DNA of 64,000 nt from Fragilariopsis cylindrus CCMP1102 (Eukaryota; Bacillariophyta; Bacillariophyceae; Bacillariales; Bacillariaceae): the NCBI GenBank assembly GCA_900095095.1, contig FMBT01000502.1, positions 1 to 64,000 on the forward strand. The letters are read 5' to 3'. The first letter of the stretch is position 1, and the number at the start of each line of letters is the position of its first letter. Made by a program: the position numbers and the translations under genes. Shown one piece after another: positions 32,829 through 44,000 of this stretch. The notes beneath the pieces are model-generated. The model saw only the letters and a program-made list of their open reading frames with translations, was not told where the DNA came from and did not search any database.

Positions 32829-35634
32829 ATGGAAGAGTTGATGAAAAAGATTATGGGAAGGAAAATGAGAATTAGAATCGGAATATTCTTTTTCCTTTGT
32901 GGTGTTCTTTGGCCGATCGATTTCGTGATAGTAAGTGTGATGATATAAGTGTGATGATGTATAAAAAGGAAAATACAAAAAAATGGATTTGAAATGATAT
33001 TCATTTCATACACTAATAACATTCTTCCAATAAATGCATTTCCCTTTTGTGACTTTCATTATATAATAACTGTAAAACTTTAGGCTGCGTCTCATCGCGT
33101 TCGTGTAGACTTAAAGATCCGATCGCCGGAACTACTAAGAGAAAAGGCAGAGGCAATGTCAAAACCTTTCCCCTATCGAGGCAATCCTTTATCTTGGGGT
33201 GAGATTATTGATATAGCTGGTCGTACCCCACAAGAAATGAAACAATTGGTTTCCAATATCAACCATATCGGTGGTCAAACATCAAGGAATGTCTTTCTAG
33301 ACAATGCATTGTAGCAGATATTGAGGTGGACGACAACGACATTAATGATGACGGTATTATTAATGTACTAACGATGGAGACCAAGCTATTGGCAAAGTAG
33401 AGATTTAGTTCATAGACGTCTTCAACGTCACTCCAAGATTCTGCCAGACCATACTATTATCAATCGCATCCTCGGTCTCGGTCATCTTCCCCAAAAAAAA
33501 ATCACGACAAGGATGGAATCAGTGATACAAATCAGGATGTTGATAGTGGGTAAAAAAACTGCCAAAATGAATGGCGTCATATCAATGATAACGACGGATA
33601 TGACTAATAGTCGACCGATGTAACTGAAAGATGACCGAGAACAGTTAAATGATATGGAAATTATGAAGATTTTTCTTTGGTTGCAGGCATTTGTGATTAT
33701 ACAACACAACAGGTTATATTTCGATGGAAAACCCAGATAAAGATTGTCCAACAGAATTAACTGTTACAGCATATCCATGGTATGCAGAAGAATTGCAGTT
33801 AGTCAAAAGAGTCGTATACTTTCTCAACGGGTGATCTCAAAACAACCGCACCCTGCTCGCAATATAATGGGACAGTGAGTACTGAAGATTTAAAGCAACA
33901 ATTTGTTTTTTTTGGTAAATTTTTTTGTTTAATTTCACATCTCATATTAATTTTACATTATTATAACTGTTTGTATGTTTGACTGCTTTATTTTAGGTAT
34001 GCAAAAATTCACTAAATCCACTTTTTAAAGCGAATGATGGTTCTAATGTTACAATGAAATTTAGAGATGATACTGTTCTTCGAATCATAGAGTTTGGAGA
34101 ATTATTTAAACAAGGTGTGGCTTATTATAATATCGAGATTACATACACAGAACATGGCATTTCTAGTGATATAGATACAAATTATGCAATTGGACCCACG
34201 ACTACGTAAGTCTTGAATTAGACTTACATTTTTATTCATGTGCACATTATGCCCAATAAAAGAGATTCTCACACACTCTTTTCTTGAAGGCCTAAATATG
34301 GAAACAAAAGGTACAATGTTCCTGAAGGAAGTACAGGTGCCGGTCTTGGTGTGACTGCACTAGATCACTCAATGTATATTCAAAAAAGGCCCTTTCTACG
34401 TTCCTAGAAGGCTACGCGTTACCAGTACCAGAAATAAAGCTATTTGAATCATCGATGTATCCACAGACAAACAATATTTCTGCGTGTTCAGTTGCTAATT
34501 CTGATTGTGTAGAGTCGAATTTAGATGTTCAATCCATAACGTCGTATGGCTCTGGGGCTGATTTCGGATTCATACCCATCGGAAATCTGAAGATTTTAAC
34601 TCCAACATGAGTGTTTACGAAATTTCGTTTATATCGTGAAATCTTTATTGAAAATGATGTCGCACCAGATGTTCTTTCTTTATCTTGGGGTGAACCCCTG
34701 TATTCTTTTCCCCGAGATCTTGACAATATCCTAGAAGAGTTTACAGCAATGGAATCACTGTGCTGATGGCTACAGGTATGAAAAATCCGTTGAAATCGTT
34801 ACTATTCATCAGGATAAAAATGGTGATATTTGTATTCTACTTTGTTGACTTTAAATGTTGTTTTCTTCTTTTGATTAATTCTCATCTTTAAAAGGTGATT
34901 CAGGTACAGGCGGAGACTCTGGAGTTTTTGATGATGATCAACCATGCAGTCCAGATAAATATGTCGATTATAGCCTGACTGCTTCGTCTCCATGGATACT
35001 TGCTGTCGGCGCAACTATGGATGCTGATGTAACCGATAAAGATAAACTGGAACCTGTTGCATGCATGGGTCCTGTTGGTTTATCTATTACCTCTACCGGA
35101 GTTATCAGTCCTTCTGATATTGTAGAACTACCAGAATACCAAAAGATGCAGTTGAGGGATACTTGAGTAGTGAAGCCTTCCGAAACTGGCCTTTTCAACC
35201 AAGGTCCATTCCCTCACCAGGGCGCGGTATACCAGATGTTAGTGGGTATGGAAGTAACATTCCACGGTTGAGGAAGACTCAGACGGAAATTTAAACATTC
35301 ATGGCGTAGGTGGAACAAGCGCATCTACTCCTGCATTTGCAGGACTGTTACTCAAAGTTCGGAAGGCTCTCCTTGATGATCCTAAATGCAAAGGTATTGA
35401 TGTCAAATTTGGACATATCAATCCAATGATCTATTGGGCAGCAGAAAATAGACCTGATGCATTTACTGATATTACATTGGAACTAATGTTTTCGATGCAA
35501 CTCCTAATGCCATTTCAAACTGCGGACAAGGATTTGTTGCCACAGATGGATGGGATCCCGTAACAGGCGTTGGAATGATGAACTTCCCTGGTTTTGTGGA
35601 AGCTGCTATTGAGTATTATTGTATTGGAATTTGA
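32829..35634 (+). CDS. sedolisin (S53, tripeptidyl-peptidase/kumamolisin-like) serine protease, frame-disrupted
   Basis: Exon 1 (32829-32930) encodes a 34-residue leader with a hydrophobic core (GIFFFLCGVLWPIDFVI). A GTAAGT intron (32931-33083) leads in phase to the activation domain (HRVRVDLKIRSPELL, NHIGGQTSRNVFLDNA). At least two more introns follow (near 33875-34000 and 34206-34290). The catalytic core is recognisable: ESNLD (Glu and Asp four apart, near 34510), ATGDSG (oxyanion Asp, near 34890), and GGTSAST near 35309 with the catalytic Ser. The tail reads DPVTGVGMMNFPGF. The frame changes by one base at about ten places (for example near 33313, 33380, 34600, 34750, 35160, 35270, 35490). 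The product would be a secreted or lysosomal acid protease. Family firm; whether the locus is live is uncertain. Confidence 0.7.
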
Positions 35635-36515
35635 AGATAAATAGTAATGTACGGCAAGGAAAAAACGAAGGGAAAGAGATGCACGCAATTTTTTTATTCC
35701 AAAATAATACATAGGCATAGTAGCATACTTAAATAATATACGAATTGACTTCGATCCTCCCAGAACAAAAAAATATATCGACGCCAATTTCGTTAACTTG
35801 TATCGTTAATAGACTACTGTGCCGTACTGTATCGTACCGTACCGTATAGCATTGTTTCGTCTTCTTCTGTTATTTCAATTCTATACCGTATTTGATGCAT
35901 AATTGTTTTCTTCTCTATTCTTCTTCTTCTTCCTTTTGTTCTTCCTCTCCTCTCAATCCTTTCCCTCACTTGCGATGATGATGACATTGACATTGACATA
36001 CAACAACAACGAACAGAAGATAGATCAAACAAAACGATAGGATAGAATACGATAGGATACATACGATAGAATACGATACGATACGATAATCTGTTAAATA
36101 TATACATAATTCAAAAAACTGAGATGTACAGAAAAAAAGGCCAGCAATGATTGACGCGATGTCTATTTTTCTTTTGGTTCTTACAGCGAGGATCGAAGAC
36201 ATTTCGTATACAGTATTACTTGTGCGTAATAGAAATCACGAAATCTAGTCTGTTTGTTTTTGTTTCTTTCTGGATCATGCATTTTTGTTGGACGTATCGT
36301 ATAATATCGTATGTTATCGTATCGTGGGATCTACTGCATGCACTGAGCACTGTTAAGTGTAAGAAAAAATTCTCTATAATGTCTATTTATTGTTACTGTT
36401 ATTGTTACTGAATTGAACTGACCTGTATCGTACTGTACTGACCTTCACTTATCTAACTGTAGTAGCTTACGCTAATTCTGAATTTCTTTCTAATTCTTAT
36501 TTATATTGTTATTTA
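35635..36515. other. intergenic between convergent genes, GATAC/GTATCG repeats
   Basis: No gene seen. Imperfect tandem words CGATAGAATACGATA around 36030-36090 and GTATCGTAT words near 36295-36325; these two patches are partly complementary and could pair. Short frames on both strands here are low-complexity. Confidence 0.4.
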
Positions 36516-37993
36516 TTAACGAATAGTTATACTACCACGTGTCGAATCTAATAATCGTTCCTTTATAGTTGGAACAACATCACAATCACAAATTAAATTA
36601 AAATTATTAAAATTATTACTATCATTACTAATAATAATAGCATTATATTTTGAGGCAATATCATATAATTGTCCAACATATTTAGGTTGTAAATTTTCAA
36701 TGATTACTGTTTGTTTTGGTATAATGATTAATTGATGTTGTGTATTTTCTTGTAATACTTGTCGTGCTGTACCACCATAGGCTCGTATTAAACCACCGGC
36801 ACCTAATTTAATACCACCCGAATACCGTATCACCATTACTACCACATCGATTAAATTCCCTTCCGTCTTTAAGGAATTTAATATTGGTTGTCCAGCCGTA
36901 CCAGTTGGTTCACCATCATCACTGGCTCTTTCTGTTATTGTTGTTGATGTTGATGAAGCATCATCGACACTACTACTACTGCCGGTATTATCGTCAGCTT
37001 CATCATCATCAGCTTCATCTTCTCCATCTGTATCAGCTTCACTACCACTACCACTACCACTATTACCACCGGATATTATACTACCACGATATGCGAAACA
37101 CCAATGCCGGGCTTTGGGATGTACTTTTGTTTTAATTTCATTTATAAATTCGACTGCATCATTCCAATTATTTGCATATCGTGCCAATCCAATAAATCTG
37201 GATTTTTTGATGGTTTGTTCTGATTCATATATATAGTATGGTAACTTATTGTTTGGGGGTGTTTGCGTCGTCGTTATTAGATTCTGGACGACTCGTCGTT
37301 GGGTGATATAATAGGTTGTTTTGCTAGTGTACGTTGAATTTCAGCAGGTATTGATTCTATGCCCGCTACTGCTTCCAATGATGATGAGGATGATGAGAAG
37401 AGTGCTGATTGTGATGATGATGCGTTGTCGTTCTTTTGATGGAAATTACGTCGAGCAGATGAAGTAGCATCAAATTGTAATGTAGTCATACTTCTTGTCG
37501 TCGTCCTTCTGTTTTGTACTTGTATCCAACTTCTAGTACAAGTTGCTTTGCTAGTAGTATCGCCAATGATTTTGTTGCAATTGCTGCGAACAGTAGTGCT
37601 AGTAGTAGGTGCGATAACATCAACGAAAGCAGCTGCGCCTGATAATGATACTGCTGCAGTTATAGGCGATCTATAACTATTATTACTTGAAAACCAATTA
37701 TTATTATATCTCAGGTGTCGTCGTCCTGTTAATTTATTAGTAGTACTGCAACAAGCATTATTTATCGTTGTCGTTGTCGCCGACGTAGTAGTTGCCGTCT
37801 TTGAATTATAAACAACAGCTTCATCATCGTCATAAGAAGTAGCATCTCTCAAGTATTTGTGGGGTAGAATAAAATAAATTCTTGGGGATAGACTTATAAT
37901 TACGACAACGATTGATTCATTCTTTTGAATATATCTTGATCTGCTTGATCTACAGTACTTCCTGTACTGGCTGATGTGGGGATGTGATGTCAC
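36516..37993 (-). CDS. IMPACT/YigZ (UPF0029) family protein with targeting leader
   Basis: The conserved domain reads SRFIGLARYANNW, HPKARHWCFAYRGS, then after an Asp/Ser/Gly insert EPTGTAGQPIL and VVVMVIRYSGGIKLGAGGL, the hallmark of the IMPACT/YigZ N-terminal domain; a degenerate C-terminal ferredoxin-like half follows. Yeast and animal IMPACT proteins regulate GCN1/GCN2 signalling; YigZ function is unsettled. Upstream, a 238-residue Ser/Thr-rich frame (from 37993) ends 37277. The conserved frame runs open through the same point (YYIYESEQTIKKSRFIG), so the two probably form one protein, with one base lost near 37280. The leader contains LSGAAAFVDVIAP, which resembles a diatom plastid-type cleavage context (inference). 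If not joined, the domain starts near 37230. Confidence 0.7.
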
Positions 37994-38749
37994 GTTTATG
38001 CTTTATTATTTTGTAAATTGTAATTGTTTGTGGCATTTATTTGTGATGTTTTCTTCGCAATTTTTTTAAATTATTTTCTACGTCTTGAATAAGCAATATA
38101 CAAAAGGGGGGATTTGAAAAAACTTTCCCCTCCCTGCCTGAGTCGAGGGCTCGTCCACAAGAAAACCTGAAAATTCAATATTAAAAAATATTTTCAAAAA
38201 TGCCGACACACGGAGACATATATGTTTTTAACTAACATAAATTTACTTCCGTCGAAACATATCGTACCTGGTAGTGAACAAAACAAATTAGGCATTCAGA
38301 AAATTCATCACTTCTCCCAATTTTCCTCCTCCGTTGCGTATGTTCTTGTGTGTATGAGTGCATTTGTGCGTTTTCAATTGTTTGATAGTGTAACACAAGT
38401 CTAACTCGGTCCCGGAGCGTAATATAACGGAACGGATCAAAAAAGCAAAGTAATAACGATAAACGAACCGTGGACACTCGTTACAACGATGAGTGGAGTG
38501 AATGACACTTCTCGTTTCGAAAAGTTAATTCTTCCATTCTGTTTACGCTGTACTATATTCATCACTAATACTACGACACCTCTACAGCATTCAATTTAGA
38601 TACTGAGATTTTCTCCTTTGTTTAGAAAAAAATCATAACCATTATATTAATTTACTACGACTATTCGCTATCCACGGATAAGAAGATAGAAATTTCGAAG
38701 AATCGTCGGATTGGACAACATCTACAAGAATACAATATTGTGTTGTACA
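37994..38749. other. intergenic between divergent genes
   Basis: No gene or notable repeat seen. It should contain both promoters. Confidence 0.4.
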
Positions 38750-39916
38750 ATGTACACTAGACAGGCAAAAAGGCGTCGGCTTATTGCAGATGAAAACGAT
38801 TTATTCTTTTCAAGTCTTCTTCCAATCGTCAACAGCGGATACATTAGTACCAAAGATCTTGGTCGATTGGCCCAAACTAACAAAGTTATGAAAACTGCCG
38901 TTATTGATGATAAAGCGATATGGGTTTCATTATACAAACAAATGAATGGTGTTGAATACGGCATTCCAAAAGAAATACTTGACAAGGTTGGACATATGTG
39001 GCTTGTCATCCAAATGCAGAAGAAAACTCCTCCGGCACGTTCCCTTGCCCCTCCGACACATACCGAAAACGATCTTGTCCTGCAGGAAAACAATCTTCCA
39101 GCTCGTTCCCTTGCCCCTCCGACACATACCGAAAACGATCTTGTCCTTATCGGCGAAATGTCCTACAACTCTGATAAATAGAATAATATAAGACACAAAG
39201 TAACCCGAAGGTTTTCAATTACCGGGGAAGATTTGATACCTTTTTTAAATACTGGTGGTATTGAATTCAACTTTGATGAACCAATTATTGTTGCAGATGC
39301 CGAGATGATAAATATGTGTCCTGTATTGGATGAACTTTATGGCAATGATAAACGAAGAGAAGTTGGACCAACGGATATTCCTTGGAGGAAAACTATTGAC
39401 TTTCAAGTACGTCTACTTCGTCTCGGCGATATGAAAAGTTGCTGTTGTTGTTTCTTCGATCCCGAATCTAACGAATTTATGCCAGAGGAGTGGCAATATA
39501 CTTCGTTAAGGCCACTAGACTTGTCGTTAGATCCTTCTAAATGGAACAATAGCGATATTGATAAACTAGACTTTGGGAGGAATATAAATGAAGGATTTGG
39601 TCGCATTTGCAGTGGGTTCTTTGCTGAAAAAGGTCTACCTCTCCAGGACTCAGTGCAGGCAAAAGAGATCAAGGCAAGATTCCCGCACAGATTTTGCTTT
39701 CTCGCAAACATGACGTTTGGTGTTTCATTAAATAAAAAGATAATAATCACTGGATGTAGTATTTATTCTCAAAAAGCCGGTGAAGTTAATGGTAACTGGT
39801 CTATTGAATTTCAGAATGAAGGGGAAGAGGAAGAGGGATATGAAGAGGAAGGAAAAACAAACAATGGGGTAACTGTTGCTCATATTTTATCCGAACTTTA
39901 TTGCCCGGAAGATTAG
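38750..39916 (+). CDS. F-box-like protein with an in-frame TAG
   Basis: Start ATG at 38750 (MYTRQAKRRRLIADEN). The N-terminal 60 residues resemble an F-box-type helical motif (ISTKDLGRLAQTNKVMKTAV, IWVSLYKQM), which would recruit SKP1-type ubiquitin ligases; this is a weak call. A 20-residue unit, PARSLAPPTHTENDLVL, is present twice (DNA repeat about 39036-39087 and 39102-39153). A TAG at 39179-39181 interrupts the frame, but the same frame then stays open to 39916 with sensible protein (VTRRFSITGEDLIPFLNTGG, CCCCFFDPESNEF, an acidic C-terminus). No splice sites that would remove the TAG stand out. Possibilities: nonsense allele, consensus error, or two genes. Confidence 0.5.
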
Positions 39917-41092
39917 GAACAAATTGTTATCTGAGGGCCGTTTCAGATATGACTATGACTAAGAAGACAATATATTCGAGTGAAGTCGACGATCATCATT
40001 ATTGTCTATGATTTCTCATTCCCAAAATAATACACTATGTCTATCTCTTTTCCTGGTATTGTGAAGACTTGAGTCGTCCTCGCTTTAAATGTAGTTATTA
40101 ATACCTAGCTACTATAACAAAATATTAAGTTCACGCAAAAATAGTTGGACAAGATAGGAACATAGCGAAGATAAATATATAGTAGATTTTAGGTTGTATG
40201 AATTCGTATCTTAAAGTATTTTTAGTATATCGTTAGATCCTCTGACACAAGCGCAATATCATCGTGTGAAATTAAAAACGTGATTGATTCGATTTCAAGT
40301 CCCGGGAAAGAGTTTGTGCTCTCATCATCACAAAGTAAAAATAATTGCCTGGTGTTAGAAAGATGCATTTTTGTTGGATGGGCACATAAGTATGTTTCTT
40401 CAGTACGTTGACGATTCAGTCAGTCAGTCAGTCGGACAGTTGTACATTACTTAGTTTGTGAAATGAATTTCTAACGGCTACCTACCGTACTAGCTAAATG
40501 AAAATGCGTATTCAGTGTACAGTATGTAACGTTAGTGTGAGCGATGTTGTGAGCGATGTGTGATTGTTGTTCTTCTTGGAGCGCGCTTACTGTACTTGGC
40601 TACTTCGCTCACGTCCATGTTAGCACGTGCTGCTCTGCTATTACGTGCTTCTGTCATCATTGTTGGAAGAAGTGCAAGTAAAAGAAATGAGACCCCCAGG
40701 CAGTACCGTACTACTGTAACTAACTCTACAATACTACTTACTTAGTACAGAGCAGTGGCATACTCCTTCTGTGACGTATCGTATCAAATTGTGCTCAAGA
40801 AGTTGTGTAGCATTGGGTACGCACCAAGAGGTATATGTGCGAGAGAAGAGTTTCACTCAACGCCAAAGAAAAAAAGTAATAGACAAAAGCGAGGAGCTAG
40901 GAAAACGAGTACAGTAACGTACTATTACAATTAGGAGAAGACAGAAAGGCAACTGGAATTGCATTGTATTGCATTGTAGAGGGAAGAAGAAGGCAGAATC
41001 AATCGTTATCGTGACGTGCGTGCGAAAAAGAGGAACAAAGATCTATCGATTGATTCATTTGTCTAACTAACTAACTAAATAACTAACTGACG
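39917..41092. other. intergenic between plus-strand genes
   Basis: No gene seen. Contains CAGT x4 near 40421-40434 and GCATTGTATTGCATTGTA near 40960-40978. Probably holds the promoter of the SET/aminopropyltransferase-like gene. Confidence 0.4.
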
Positions 41093-44000
41093 ATGAAGTT
41101 GTTTGGAACAACAGTAAGAAGACGAAGACGACAACGAGCATCATCGTCCTCGTCATCGTTACCTGTTACTACAATGATGATCAGTGGCATGAGTGTAGTT
41201 AGTGTGAGTTTAGTACTACTGGTAATGATGACAATAGTCTTCCAACGAACGTCCGTCGTCGTGACTGCGGCAGCAGCAGTCACAGTCGAAGACGTATCGT
41301 CATCTTTGAAACATGAACAAATAGTTATGCCAGATAATGATGGACCAACAGCAGCAGGCGTAGAACCAAATAAAATTGAAGATGAAGAGGAAGAGGAAGA
41401 GGATGAAGATGAAATTAATCCGCATGTACGTGTTATGATGTGGTTAGAAAATCGTGCATTGTATGCAGAAAATAATTTTTATAGGAATTCATGGGAAAAT
41501 TATAAAGACGAAGATGAAGATGAAAATGATGATGGAGAAGAATATCAATATCTGAATGGATATTTCTTTTCCCATCAAAATTTAAAATTAGATATACCGG
41601 TAATATCTTCTTCACCACGAATTGTTGCAAGACAAGATATACCAAAAGGTACATTATTAGTAAGTGTACCATCCAATACATTTTTATATAAAACGAATGA
41701 TGAAAGTAAACGTTCGAATCAACAATTACATCCATGTGATGTTGTTACTACAATTATAGATCCAGAAGAAACATCATCTACTCCTCCTTCACCTGGTAAT
41801 TTGAATTTTGTACAACCATTTATAGATTCAATATTAAAATTATATGAGACTGAAACTGATACTGAAACTAAGGACAAAGATGAAGGCGGCGAGACCGAGA
41901 CTTTCGACGAGCACCAAAAAATTCTATGGTCTGATAAACAAATTGATATATTATCTAAAATTTTAGGGAATGAATTAGAACCAAAATCAAATACATTAGG
42001 ATTGTTTCTTCGGTCCAATAAGTCCAACAATAACAACAATGAAACAACAACTACAACTACAACTACATTATGTGAAACTCCTATTAGTGGTGATCAACAA
42101 CAACAACAGATGAAGAAGAAATATCATTATTCATACAATCCAACGAAACATCCAATAAAAAAATTAAATCTATTTAAGAATGCATTACATGCTGTTATAA
42201 CAAAAGGATGGAATTCTCGTATGGTACCAATATATCACTGGATACCACGAAGTAGTGGAAAAAGTAATAGTGATCAGAATAATAAAACAAAAACAACAAC
42301 ATTATTAGTAGCAAATGTACATCATTCTGTGATAGAAATTGATGAATCCACAATGTATGATTCTGTTATAGAAGAACGTGAATCAATATCAAACGTCAAA
42401 CAGAATCATTATCAAAAATGGGAAATTATATATAGAACCATGGGTGGATCCAACAGCCTATCAATTGCATTCCTCACGTCTTATAAAAAAAGGTGAAATT
42501 TTAGTATTACCATATCATTCAATAGCACAACAATTTGTATCAACTGGTACGGGTAGTACTGGTACTGGTACTGGTACTGCTGTTACTGAATCTGAATCTG
42601 AATCTACTCCAATACGATTTTGGATACAAACATTACATGATCAAACTGGTAGTGATATTAAATATGATAGTAATAGATTAGATCCATATGAATCATTCTT
42701 ATCATGGGATTATTATCCAGCTACTGGGACCGGTAGCACTGGTACTGGTACTGGTAGTAGTGCTAGTAGTACTAGTAGTCGTATTGTTTGGATTGATAAT
42801 TATACTGAAAAACCAGTTTTTGATCAAGAACAAAAACAAATACTACTACGTGATACACAAAGAAATATATTACATTCGCAATATATGAGATTACGTCAAA
42901 TGGAAAATGAAATTCAACAACAATTATTATTATCTACAAATGATAATGATGCTGATGATGATGATGATGATGATGATGCTGCCGATAATCGTGCAATATA
43001 TGAATATTATCAATCATGGACAGATTCGTTAGGACTAGTATTAGCGCATTCACGTCCACAAAGAAATAATGGACTATCGTCTAGTAGTAGTACTACAACA
43101 ACTACAACATGCAGTAACAACAATGACAATAACAATGAAGAAACGTGTTCTACTAATGATGATGATGATGATGATGAAATGTCTACTACATTGTATTCAC
43201 TATCACTGCCCTCAGCACGGTATGATAATTTAAAAGTACGTCATAATGGGGATGGTATGAATTATAATGGTGTAACACTCGCACATGATTGTACACATCA
43301 ATTTGAACAGACCATATATGAAGAAACTAGTACACCCTATGCTAAACTTGAATGGACGAGATCGTATATCGGTGGTGGTAGGTTAATCAATGATGAAAGC
43401 GCCGGCGGCGAGGACAATGGTGGCATCAATGATGATGATGATGATGATGAACGTGAACAAGATACGTGCTTGCATTTAAATGGTGTCCTACATTCATGTT
43501 TAGCATTTCGACCACATGTTCATGAAACATTAATACATTATCCAGCAAGTTTTTTACCTAAGGATAGTCTAAAAAGAGTTTTATTTGTTGGTGGTGGTGA
43601 TCTTGTTATATTACATGAAATTTTACGTTACCCATCTGTGGAACTAGGTAAGTACGGTTAACAGATTTTTGATACTTCATTATTTGATTGATTCTCCTTC
43701 ATTTTTTTTTCAAAAGCTTCTCACACTACGAATACGCGGTTTAAAAAAAATTCTACAGTAATCGGGATGGAATTAGGTAAGCGGTGAAACAGATTTTTTG
43801 ATACTCCTATTTGATTGATTCTCCTTCATTTGTTTTTAAAAGCTCACACTAAGAATGCGTTACTATTTGATTGATACGAACGATGATCAAAAGATCAAAC
43901 TGTTTTACGTTCGTCTTTAGACATTATGGAATACAACCAAAATTTGAAGATGAACGTGTACATTGGTGGTTCGGGGATGGATCTAAAAGTTTAACGATGC

